From Catenaria anguillulae PL171 (taxonomy: Eukaryota; Blastocladiomycota; Blastocladiomycetes; Blastocladiales; Catenariaceae): DNA of 58,732 nucleotides. Position 1 is the first letter of the stretch. Every line of letters starts with the position of its first letter. Position numbers and translations under genes: made by a program. The notes under the pieces are model-generated. The model searched no databases. It was not told where the DNA came from and saw only the letters and a program-made list of their open reading frames with translations. Below are positions 24,541 to 34,300 of this stretch, piece after piece. The DNA lies in NCBI GenBank assembly GCA_002102555.1, contig MCFL01000150.1, forward strand, positions 1-58,732, given 5' to 3'.

Positions 24541-25361
24541 CGCCCTGGACAGTAACCGTAATCCTGTTATCGACCCCCGGCCGCGGGGCAGGACCCGGAG
24601 GGCTATCATAAGCTTTATGTTGAGCATGTTGCGGAGAGTGCATAGCTGAAAGGTAAAGCGGATGGTTGTAATCCGACGCAGTAGACGGCTCGCGCGCGGT
24701 TGGTTGAGCGCGCCGTTTGTTCTTGACATCGTGCTATTTTTCGTGAGTGGCACCGTCTGTGTGCCGTCTGTCTGTCGAAACGTCAACACGCGCCTGTGCA
24801 TTCGCCAAGGCATGCGCGGCCATTTCTTCTGCAAAACCTGTGCCGTTGCTGCTCGAGCCGGGATGAAGCGGGTCTCGACGCGACTCGGAGGAGTGGCACT
24901 GCGTCGGTACTGTACTAGAAGACCCACTTTGACGCTGCTGGCTCTTGTTGCACAGGATGGAGATGTATCGGCTGCAAGTCGAGCTATGCTCCTTGGACTC
25001 CATCGCTTCACATTAACCTGTACAGCACTACGTGCCCTGCAATGAGAACCGCCGTCCAGCGTCTTATCCCACTCGCCGCCCAGCTCTTTGTCGCTGAGCG
25101 AATCGCCCGTTGCGCTTCTGTCCTTCAATCATTCCAGCGAGCGGGGGCCTTATCAGCTGGTGCAGCAAGTGGACATGTTCTGTCATTCGGTCGTATTCGC
25201 TTTTCTCAATCGCGTTTCTTCCACAGATGCCCCGGTCGCCTTTTTGGATCTTGTGGATATGGTGTGCTTGACTCGTCCATGTTTTCATCTGACTGCACCT
25301 CCCCCCCCCCTTTGTGTTGATGTAAAACCACCTAGACGTTGTCGGTTTCCGGTCCGCCTGC
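24541..25361. other. Region beyond gypsy pol
   Basis: No host gene is recognised. A minus-strand frame of 196 codons (25128-24538) is Arg/Ser-rich without motifs. Its position upstream of pol makes a decayed gypsy Gag possible, but this is only positional inference. A C run is at about 25,303-25,312. Confidence 0.25.
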
Positions 25362-25411
25362 GGGTATGCATCCACCACTGCGCTCAGGTTCCTTGCGGGT
25401 GGATGTATGCC
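25362..25411. repeat. 14-bp-stem hairpin
   Basis: GGTATGCATCCACC (25363-25376) pairs with GGTGGATGTATGCC (25398-25411) across a loop of about 21 nt. All 14 positions pair, two as G-T. It stands 9 nt before a tRNA-like sequence on the same strand. Confidence 0.75.
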
Positions 25412-25420
25412 GAGGCACCT

Positions 25421-25490
25421 GGGCAGGGCTATCTGGTAGCGCAAGTGCATATTTGCTGCTCTGCAGTGGGTTCGACTCCCACCCCTGTTC
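25421..25490 (+). ncRNA. tRNA-like sequence with strong B box
   Basis: The ends can pair over 7 bp (GGGCAGG with CCTGTTC, two G-T), a short D arm GCTA/TAGC contains an A-box-like GGTAGCGC, and the T arm is perfect (GTGGG-TTCGACT-CCCAC). The D loop is too short, one extra base follows the T stem, and no proper anticodon arm with T33 is formed. It is therefore a pseudo-tRNA or SINE head rather than a working tRNA. The hairpin just upstream is unusual. Confidence 0.5.
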
Positions 25491-26013
25491 ATGATCATAT
25501 GCCTTGCTTCCTTGTTTGTCTTCCTCCTGGCGCAACATCGTGCCTCACTGGAGTCGTAATAAATACCAGGTACTGAAACTCTTCAGTTTCTCATTTCTTT
25601 GGCTTGGTTGCCGCCGCTCTTGGCACTATGCATTCGCGTTCACCTCAACGGCTCAGGTCGTCATGGTTGTAAATCGTTAGGCTTATTGATATACACAGCC
25701 AACTGAATGAGTTGTGAGCCACCGCGCCTTCACCGCCATCCATGCTGGACGTTCGCTACTTGCAAGCTCCCCCAACCAATGAATAAAAATTTTACGATGA
25801 ATGTGGGAACAGAGGAACACGTACGAACTCAACTCGAAATGTCACGCATCTGTCTCGCGGCGATCGCAGCTGCATCAAAAGGGCTCCTGATTCGCTGATT
25901 TGACAGCACTGATCGGAGTGCCGTCGGATCAGGCAGACATGATCGGCCAATGATCGGCATGCTTCCTCGATTCAAGGCCAAATACTGTACAGTACCGGTC
26001 AATCAAAGAATTC
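25491..26013. other. Spacer before the CACTA-type element
   Basis: About 520 bp with no recognisable gene. It is the left flank of the transposon at 26,017. Confidence 0.4.
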
Positions 26014-26016
26014 GCA
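26014..26016. repeat. Target-site duplication GCA, left copy
   Basis: Matches GCA at 29789-29791 directly outside the other terminus. Three bases are short, but they coincide exactly with both ends of a 12-bp inverted repeat. Confidence 0.65.
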
Positions 26017-26230
26017 CACAGCGGCTTTGGGGGGTGATTTGGACCCACTTTGGACCGTCCAAACCGGGGGGGTTTGGACACGGTTTGGACAGCTTTGGCC
26101 TGTCCGCTATGGACGGCAGTTTGGACTTGGTTTGGCCCGATTTGAACGTGTCCAAACCAATGGGGCAAACCGCCGATTTGAACTGGTCCAAAGCCCGGCC
26201 ATACTGCTGGTTTGGATGAGGTTTGGACAT
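26017..26230 (+). repeat. Left terminal/subterminal repeat array (TTTGGAC motif)
   Basis: About nine exact TTTGGAC or GTCCAAA heptamers and several one-base variants (TTTGGCC, TTTGAAC) lie in 214 bp, in both orientations. It opens with the TIR CACAGCGGCTTT and closes with GTTTGGACAT. The right array, inverted, opens and closes the same way. Confidence 0.85.
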
Positions 26231-26442
26231 GGTCTCATCGTGGCCAAATCAAGCGGCTTGGGTCTGTTTGGACCTGCGGGACAGGCGCACAGGTGATCCA
26301 GTATACTTACTTTGCCCCCTCTTCAAATCAGAAACCAAATATGAACTTAATCGCATATCTCTATATTGACCTTCTAAACAACGACAGCAAGGAACACCAT
26401 CCACCGCAACGTTACACACAATAAGCAAAAACATCACCGACC

Positions 26443-27980
26443 TCAAGCATCAAGAGCTTCTTCGTCCACCGGAAAGAACTCTTGTGCGAACGGAGTGCCG
26501 CGAGCCAACGCTTCCTGGATCTCCTCTTCCAGCTCCACGTTGCCCGCGTGCTCGGCTTGATCCGCAACCAAGAAGGACGGCGGCAGTAATGCCATGGCTG
26601 CTGGCTTGGCGGGGTTCATGTGCCGTTGCTCAGACCGCGGGCCACGCAGATGGTGTGAGTCAGCGGCAGGCAGGCAGCCGTCCGACAGGCGAATCACTTT
26701 CGTGAACTGGGGAGCATACAGTGAGACCAAGAAAGAAGTAAGCGTAAATGCACCAAGCCGGCCTACATTCAAAACATACCATCGGTGATCGCAGCTGGGG
26801 CGAGCGCAAGGTGAACTTGTCCGCCGTCCGTGGATGGGAAAGGGTATACCCGGATACCGGGTCGACGGTCTCATCATCAGACTCGACATCTGTGAGGAGT
26901 CCCTTAGGATCCAGTTGGATGGCCTCGATGACGGCATCGAAACACTTGAGCCATGTGTTTCGCTCTTCCTCATACTCGTTGAACTCGGGGTGGACACGCA
27001 CGTCTTCTCGGACCTTGCGAAGGGCTGCAATACGCTTTGCAGCGTCCTGAAAACAAAAACGAATGTAAATCGTGCCGAGTGCCGCTGAATGTGTATTAGG
27101 TATACCAATTCGTACCCTCTTCATGCGTCCTTCACGACGGGTCCTGCGAACAGCTTTGTTCGGCTTGAACTTTCGCAGAAGCTTGACGCGTGCAGTATGT
27201 TGCACCTCAGGATCCTGATCCTCGACCCTTGTTGCCAGTGCCTGCAAGGCCGTGGTGCGTGCCGCGCCGCTCCTCATCGGTCAAGGAGGCAATCCTTTGC
27301 CCGTGACTGGCTTCCAAAGCCATGCTCCGAAGATCGCGCTGCGGAAATGGCCATAAGCGGTTGAAGATGGGTACTTGAATCAAGGAGCAATGCAGAGAGG
27401 AGAAACGTACATTCATACTGTTGTCACTCGCATTCATCGTCTGACGGCGGAAGCGTCCAACAGGGCGAGTCTGTGGATGGCGTGCTTGAAGCTCATTCTG
27501 CCGGGCCTCAATTTGATCCATGCGTTGCAAATGGCCATCCATTTCCTCGCGCATTTCGGCGAGCGCTCCTTGCACCCCTTGGCGGACGGCTGGCTCGAGC
27601 ATGTCTTGAACAACACGATCGACTTGCTGACGTGAGAGTGGAGCAATCGCTTGGAACAGTTGATGACGGGCAGTGGGGTCCCTCTCCACCTCAGCCACCA
27701 AGGCGCCAACCGAAGTAGATCCCGGGATGCAGGGGTGCGACAATGCAGCGTGACTCGTGCCAAGAGTTAACGGCGTGCCGCGGTTCTGAAGCGGGGTTGA
27801 AGCGAGTTGGCCGGCAGTGTTGGCGGTATGCGCGGAGCGGGCAGTGGGGGTTTGGGATGGGTGGACGATACGAGAGTTGGGGGTGGACATGACCGAGGAA
27901 CGAGAACGGGAGCCCGAGGCGGCTGGAGCACCATTGGCAGAGGCGGCAGACGAAGCGGAAGCGAAAGCGAAGGAAAGCAT
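26443..27980 (-). CDS. Coiled-coil protein of unknown function carried inside the transposon
   Basis: I do not recognise the family. The exons read are 27980-27411 (190 codons, Ser/Ala-rich start, then a probable coiled coil MREEMDGHLQRMDQIEARQN), an exon from 27338 (RDLRSMALEASHGQRIASLTDEERR) to 27116, then 27046-26780 and 26706-26443. Introns are conventional (GTACGT, GTACGA, GTATGT donors). The 27116-side exon holds a basic run (KLLRKFKPNKAVRRTRREGRMKR), followed by NEYEEERNTWLKCFDAVIEA. Between TDEERR and TTALQALATRVEDQDPEV the frame must shift by one base near 27265, unexplained. Position suggests either a second transposon protein binding the TTTGGAC repeats or a captured host gene. Confidence 0.5.
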
Positions 27981-28449
27981 TTTGCGAACGGACGACAATT
28001 GTGGGCGAGACGTGAGAGACTTGGGATGGGATACGGATCGTGCAGGTAAGCGGAGCTGGGGTACCTCCCCTGGCGGGGGCCCGCCGACTTATGAAGGCTG
28101 CATGGCTACGAAACGGCTCGCAGACGTTGTTGAAAATGCCGGCATTCTACCGCCTTCATCCTCTTGGTTGGAAACGTCTGAGACACGTTGGCGCTGGTTT
28201 GGACGCGACATTCACGTGCAAACAGCAGTTAAACGCGTCACGATGCGAACAGTTTGGACACCCTGCAGAATCTGGAACGTTCGGTTGCCAACATTTAGGC
28301 ATCTTGGCGCACGATGATTGGACGTTCTATAATTGCCCAAGCCACGTGTCGCTGTTTGAGCCATTGCCGCCACGCTTTTGCCACGGTTCGATCTCTCGAC
28401 TCGCGTGTCCAACCGCCACCAATCCCGAGTCTCGCACAACACTCTCACT
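27981..28449. promoter_or_regulatory. Divergent intergenic region inside the transposon
   Basis: Lies between the minus-strand gene and the plus-strand transposase remnant. It carries two further TTTGGAC motifs, at 28198-28204 and 28253-28259, the same heptamer as in the end arrays. A role in regulating the element's own genes is inference. Confidence 0.4.
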
Positions 28450-29476
28450 CCGCGCTAAGTCGCCTCACCAAATTTCCATGTATCACAGCTATTCAACGCC
28501 TATATGAGTGGTGCCGATTTCTTTTTTGTCGGGCCCTGATCGAACCAAATGCGCTAAAGCTGTTGCCCTTCTTCACGGTTTCTTCACTTTTCTGCGCAAG
28601 CACTATGGGGACACAGCAATCACGCCCAACATGCACTTCGCCCTGCACTATGACAAGTCTATCGACAATACTGGCCCGACCCCTGCGACCTGGCTCTTTC
28701 GGTTCGAGCAAGCCAACGGCGAGTTCGTTTCCCTCAACAACCCCGGTCGACAAATGCCTGAGGTAGTCATGCGAGCGTTTATTATCGAGCGCGCCGCTGA
28801 CCTCTTTCTCGCAAAGCCTGCTCACTCTCACAATGAGCACGAGCTCGAGCTTCTCGCAGCGGCCGTCAAATCGCGCCAGCCCACTCGATTGGCTGCTGAC
28901 CTCCTCTTTCCGTCGCCCGAGTCTGCCGTTACACTTGATTCGCCATCTGTCAAGTACCTGGACCCTGGTGCATTGCGCACCGTTGGCCTGTTCCTGGATC
29001 AGCACTTTCACACACTGCAGGGGTATGGGATCGACAGAAGCTGGTCAAGTGCGCGGGCATTCCTGGTGCAAACCGAGGTGGCAAAGAGCTGCCAAGTGCG
29101 TGGGCAGCAGTTGAGGGTGGGCAAGTCCATCGTGATTGTGAATGCATCAGAGTTTGGCGGTGGACGAGAAGACGTTGCTTTGTTGATTGACATTTTCAAG
29201 GTCGCCGGGGTTGTGCTAGGTGCGTTTGACGTTGCCGTTCCGTGGGCGGTGGAATCGTTTGGGGTTCATGCCGAGATTGTGGAACGGTTGAAAGTCGCCG
29301 GCATCAAGTATGCCGCCTTTCCACGTGTCCAAGACCGAGTTTTGCTCCCACTGGCCGTCGCCACACATCGCATCGCCTTTCATCCTCGTGCACCTTTGTC
29401 ATATTCACCTTCTCATCCTGACATCCGCGGTCGTCCATTCTTTGTTGTTGGTTGTGTTCCAATTCCCGTGAATTAA
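28450..29476 (+). pseudogene. CACTA TNP2-related transposase, C-terminal part
   Basis: The segment YGDTAITPNMHFALHYDKSI, then GPTPATWLFRFEQANGEF, matches the conserved block after the catalytic region of TNP2-type transposases (LYG..ITPN.H...GP...W.F.FER.NG). The long frame opens only after a stop at 28505. The preceding family-like stretch (RLYEWCRFLFCRALIEPNA, to about 28560) is in another frame, so there is one shift near 28,560 in this plain DNA transposon gene. Upstream of 28,450 no catalytic domain is seen. The downstream part to 29476 runs uninterrupted. It is therefore a 5'-truncated copy. Confidence 0.7.
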
Positions 29477-29581
29477 CTCCCATTCGCCCTCCTTGCATGA
29501 TTGCACGTAATACATCTCCTGCCTTTGACTTACTGCCTGCCCTCTCACGAGCACTGCCCGTACTTGCTCGCTGTAGAGAAT

Positions 29582-29788
29582 ATGTCCAAACTGGCGTCCA
29601 AAGCAGGTCCAAAGTGGGCCAGTTTGGACTTGGGCCAAACCACGTCCAAAGCAGCAGGCTGCGATTTGGACCTGGTCCAAACCGGGTCCAAAGGGCCGTC
29701 GATGTCAAACCGCGTCCAAACCGATCCAAACCACCCCAAGTTTGGCCGTCGTCCATCTCAAGCCAAACCGGCCCCGAAAGCCGCTGTG
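29582..29788 (-). repeat. Right terminal/subterminal repeat array (TTTGGAC motif)
   Basis: About nine exact heptamers lie in 207 bp, mostly as GTCCAAA on +. Read on the minus strand it starts CACAGCGGCTTT and ends GTTTGGACAT, matching the left array at both edges, while the interior has diverged. Confidence 0.85.
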
Positions 29789-29791
29789 GCA
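29789..29791. repeat. Target-site duplication GCA, right copy
   Basis: Partner of 26014-26016, adjacent to the right terminus of the transposon. Confidence 0.65.
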
Positions 29792-29852
29792 TGATCCAAT
29801 ATCATATGTCCATGGATACTCTACCGACCAAGACAGGAAAAGAGCCCGTGCA

Positions 29853-31085
29853 ATGACTGCGTCTGCGTCTGCGCCAGCCCTTGCCTCGGATCTCTTTGCC
29901 TCAATGGCCTCCCTGTCGCACACCTCGGCATCGGCATCGGCATCGGCCTCTCCCTTCCACTTGCTCCCTCCATCCTCGTCGTCCATGCCACTTGGATCGG
30001 GGCACCTCGGGTCTGGACACCCAGGATCGGGACCGGGATCGGAATCACATGCTTCGGCGCCATTCTCTTCTTTCAGCAGTGGTCGGCCACATGGACCCGT
30101 CGACGTCGAGTACCCCAGCCTGGGAATGGGAACGGGAATGGGAATGGGATCATACTCTGGCAGCATCGGCCAAGGACAGAGCGCTCCGGGTGTTTACGGT
30201 TACGGCTGTCCATCCTCTGTCTATACGCCACCGCCGTCGTCCGACTCTGTGTTTGGACTCTTTGAGCCGTCCCGTGACGACACCGCTTATCCGAGCCACT
30301 GCTTCCCGCCCCCTTCAGCCTACATGAGCTCCAGCTTGCCCTCGTCCTCGTATCCCACTGCCGACACGCATCACTACGACCATCACGATCTCGAGCTTGA
30401 GCTGCTCGCATTTTACCAACACCAGCAACCCGATCACTCGGCTATTGAGCCATTCCATCTTTCCTCAGCCGCATTCCCAACAATGTCGTCTCGGCCGTCG
30501 GCGACCGCCCATTCAGGCTCCGGTAGTGGATCTGACGATACCGCCAGCGATTCCGCCCAGCCCTTCAACGCCAACGCCCTCCCGCCATCGGCAGCAACGG
30601 CCACATCGTCGGCAACTTCGGCGGGGGGCGCACGCAACAAAGCCAGAAGCACAGCCAAGCGCAAATCACAAACTGCCGAACTGGCCGACCCGAGTACGGC
30701 TCCTCCCGTCATCACCACTCGCTCTACCACGCTCACGGCTCTTGGTCCAGAGGCCGCCCAGCACATTGCCAAGAACCGAGGACAACGGTGGACTGAGAAA
30801 GAGCTTTCTGCGCTTCAAGCTGGGGTCGCGAAACATGGCCGCAACTTTGTGGCCATTTACAACGACCATGGACCCAATGGCAAGGTAGACACTGCGCTTG
30901 CCCGGATTCCGTCAGTCAGGGCGATCCATGCAAAGTGGCTGCGGTTGACCATGGTTGAGAGGAGGCTAGCAAAGGAACAGGAGAAGAGTGCCGGTAGTGG
31001 TGGCGATGTGGATGTGACGAATCAGGCAGGTGCATCTGCCGGACATGATGGAACTGGGGTATCCCCGGAGGAGGCGAGGGAGTAA
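29853..31085 (+). CDS. SANT/Myb-like domain protein
   Basis: Single exon, 410 aa. Residues 1-300 are low-complexity Ser/Ala/Gly/Pro-rich with short repeats (GSGHLGSGHPGSGPGS; GMGTGMGMGS). A basic stretch KARSTAKRKSQ is followed by a SANT/Myb-like helical domain at about 310-365: RWTEKELSALQAGVAKHGRNF, with the second helix region VAIYNDHG and a third around VRAIHAKWLRL. Such domains bind DNA or histone tails, so a nuclear regulatory role is inferred. The start at 29853 lies 64 bp from the end of the transposon, which therefore forms its upstream region. Upstream codons stay in frame to 29742, but they lie within transposon sequence, so they are not used. Confidence 0.75.
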   Translation: MTASASAPALASDLFASMASLSHTSASASASASPFHLLPPSSSSMPLGSGHLGSGHPGSGPGSESHASAPFSSFSSGRPHGPVDVEYPSLGMGTGMGMGSYSGSIGQGQSAPGVYGYGCPSSVYTPPPSSDSVFGLFEPSRDDTAYPSHCFPPPSAYMSSSLPSSSYPTADTHHYDHHDLELELLAFYQHQQPDHSAIEPFHLSSAAFPTMSSRPSATAHSGSGSGSDDTASDSAQPFNANALPPSAATATSSATSAGGARNKARSTAKRKSQTAELADPSTAPPVITTRSTTLTALGPEAAQHIAKNRGQRWTEKELSALQAGVAKHGRNFVAIYNDHGPNGKVDTALARIPSVRAIHAKWLRLTMVERRLAKEQEKSAGSGGDVDVTNQAGASAGHDGTGVSPEEARE

Positions 31086-31386
31086 AAAAGCCATCTTTGC
31101 TTGTTTGTTGTCTTTTTCAAATCGTTCCTTTCGATTCTTAGATTTGTTCCTGTATCTGCTCTTCTTTTTCCTTTCCGTTTCGGTCCGCTTGTTTCTTCAG
31201 TTTGCCCGTTGCCATTTTTGATTTCTTAGCTGTACTCAATTTTGTCTCAACATTACCTCCCCCCAATCAAGTCCGCCGTGCCTCGTTCGCCGTGACCGTC
31301 ATTCAGTAGTACACATGCAATTGCAAGACATTCTTTGTTTAGTTTTCATAGGTTTGGGTTGAAAATCTTTACACGTATGTATGGTC
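31086..31386. other. Convergent 3' spacer
   Basis: About 300 bp between the stop codons of the SANT gene and RAD5. T-rich on the + strand (31,095-31,260), as expected for 3' UTR and polyadenylation signals. No gene. Confidence 0.5.
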
Positions 31387-34300
31387 TTATCGCCCACTTT
31401 CCACACTCAACTCGTCCATGCCAAACAACATGCGCAACTCCTTGACCCTCTCCTCCCTCGCATTCCCCTGCTCTTTGCCGTCCCTCCCCTCCCTTGTCAC
31501 CCTTGAAATCAAAGCCAACTTGTGCTCCTGAATCAACACCATGCGCTCCTCGACGCTATCCTTGACCACAAACCGCGTCACTGTGACCTCCTTTGTCTGC
31601 CCGATGCGATGCACCCGATCAATCGCCTGCTGCTCCACTGCCGCATTCCACCACGGATCGACCAGAATTGCCACATTGGCTGCCGTCAAATTCAACCCTA
31701 CATTGCACGCCTTGAGCGACGCAATCAAGCACTTGACCTGCGGATCTGTCCGGAACGACTTGAGCTCTACCTCGCGTTTCGCTTGTGCTTGCGACCCGTC
31801 CAACCGCGCATACAGGATCCCGTGCGAAGAGAGTGCCGCGCCAATCAAGTCAAGCATGCCGCGGAACTGGCTAAACACCACGGCCTTTGTGCCCTCGGGC
31901 AATGCACGGATTTTAGCCAGAATGGCGCGCAGTTTGGTTGATGGGATGTGATGCCCGCGCGCCGATGTGGGGACCACCTTCAACTTTGCGGCGCCGGCGC
32001 TGCTGCTGCTGGCCGGATCGTCCTCGGCATCGCACGCATCAGATTTGAGCACACTGAACACGTCCGAGTCGGCCACGGGAATGCGGCACATTGGGCACGA
32101 CTGCGGGTCGCCCCTGCGCGTCATGCATGCGAGCGATTCCAGCAGGCATTCGCGGCAAAACACGTGGAAACATTTCAGGATGGTCGGTTCCGCCACTAGG
32201 TCCAAGCACAGTGGGCACTCGGAGGCCGCGGAGGCGTCCTTGTTGCCGGCAGAGCGCGATGGCATGTTTTCGTTTCCAGATGCGAGGCTGTTGATGACGC
32301 TTTGGCCGAACGAGTTCGAGTCGGAGGACGATGACGACGCGGTACCGTCGAGAAATCGGGTGAGGAGCGTGTGAAAGTCTTCTTGGCCGTCCTCCGAGGC
32401 ATGGAGTGGGTCTGGATCTGACGTTGCCGACCTGAAGAGGAGTGAGGGGTGGTTACAGCATTGGCGCAAGGACGAGATGAGAGCGAGAATGTGGGTGTAG
32501 TTGGAAAGGACTGCCGACCGTGGTGAAGTACATATGGTGTCAAAACAGCTGATTCGTAGATCGTGTCGGAAGACAGCAAGAGCAAAAGAGTACCGGTCCC
32601 AGCCTTAACAAAATGAGAAAACTTGGTCCGAGTGTGCTTTTCGAGAGCTCGATCTAAAAAAACCTCCGGCCGTCAGCGCTAAACAGGCAAAATACAAGTT
32701 CGAGAGAAAACATGTAAACAAGAACGCACAAATGTCCCTCTCCTCTGGAGTAAACTCCAAGACCTCCACGGCAACCTCCTTTTTTGGCAAGACCAAAATG
32801 GACTCGCCATTGATCTTTGTCTCCTTTGTCCTCCTCAGCACCAACTGCTGCATCAAATTTTGCACAGTTTCCACGGCCCTTGCCGCCGCTGCAGCTGCGG
32901 CCGCTTCCTGTGCTGCCGACGACACCCCCGCACCGGCCTTGGCCTTGCCCTTACCTCCTTTCAAAGCCGACATGCCATCGGCCGCCGCACGCTCCACGTC
33001 CAGTGGGCCCGTCACATGATGCCTCCAAAACGTTTGCTGCGACCACGGCGCATACTTGAGATACGCCAGCAGCGAGTACATGTCGTCCAACTTGTTGACA
33101 ATCGGTGTACCTGTGAGTGCCCATCGCAAACTTGCGCGAAGTGCCCAGCACGCGCGCGTGGTCGACGCCGAAGTGTTGCGAATCGAATGTGCCTCGTCGA
33201 GCACAATGCGATGGAATTCGCAATCAAACAGCGGGCGCGAGCCGCCGACCGAGGCATTGTTGAATTCCGACATGACGACACCGTACGTGGTCACGATGAC
33301 GGTGAGCTTGTCGGAGGTGTTGGGTTGGGAGCGCGAGCGGGAGCGCGTGGATGAGGAGGTCGTTGAGAAGAGGGAGGGCAGGGTACGGTTGGGACCATAG
33401 TATTCAAACACTTGAATGGATTTGTCTTGCGAGGAAGCGACAAGTTCAGATGACCATTGCGAGAGCAGCGACATTGGGCAGACGACAAGTGTGGCAGGGT
33501 ACACTCTGGAGCTTGTGCTCGTGGGTGCAGGCGGGGGGTTTGCATGTATGAGTGCGGAAATCTCGATGGTTTTGCCCAGCCCCATTTCATCCGCCAAGAT
33601 ACCGCCGCGTGCATGCGAGTCGACGGGCGGGAACTTGAGCTTGATAGCTCCATCGAATGGATTGACAAACCATGATGCCGTTGGCGATGACGGAAGCGGC
33701 AGCTCAAAGAACAATGGATGCATTGCCGCCGCCAATGTATCCTCGTCCCCGCCAATGGTTTGGGTTTCCTTTTGCAACATCCAGTAGAGGGCCTGTTCTT
33801 GATACGGGCGCAACTCGTACACCATGGACTTGGGCGTAGGTTGACGTGGAATCGTTTCGATTGATGTTTGGGAGGTGGCAAACAGCGAGGCGAGCAAGGC
33901 ATGGTCGGGTTGGGTATTGGGATTGGCCGCATCACCATCGGGTGAGTCGGCTGATTCTGTTGTTGTGGATGGCTCGTCCGAGGAGGGTGCGTCGGGTGTG
34001 CTCATAGACAGGCCGCGCAAACTGGACCAGATATCGGATGTCAGCGGTGTGGGCATTCCAGCGCGACGAGGCACTACAGCGAGCGCGGCTAGCATCCCAC
34101 ATAGCGGCTCGCGAATCTCGGACCATATAGCTGCGGAATCGCTGCTGCTGCTTGATCTGTTGAGCTCGGCAACTTTGATGGTATCGAGATGGAGTGCGAT
34201 CGATACAATGATCTCGTCGCCCAAGCGGAGCGCAGGCGCTGCAAAAATGATGGTAGCCTGTGCCGAAAGAAGCCCGCTAGAAATGAGCGGACCGAGCCAA

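Larger units (their letters stand above)
26017..29788. mobile_element. CACTA/EnSpm-type DNA transposon, 3.77 kb, with TIRs, TSD and subterminal arrays
   Basis: Both ends read inward as CACAGCGGCTTT (26017-26028, and the complement of 29788-29777). Identity stops exactly at these ends: the bases outside differ in TIR orientation. The flanks carry a direct 3-bp duplication GCA (26014-26016 and 29789-29791). A 5'-CAC terminus and 3-bp duplications are known of the CACTA/EnSpm superfamily. Each end has about 200 bp packed with TTTGGAC and its complement, like the subterminal protein-binding repeats of En/Spm. Inside lie a TNP2-related remnant on + and an intron-bearing gene on -. The catalytic half of the transposase is missing, so this copy is probably non-autonomous. 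Boundaries are directly seen; family is inferred from three independent features. Confidence 0.8.

Noticed and set aside
24538-25128. 196-codon minus-strand frame as a host gene
   Set aside because: No motif and it adjoins the gypsy relic; decayed element sequence or chance is more likely.
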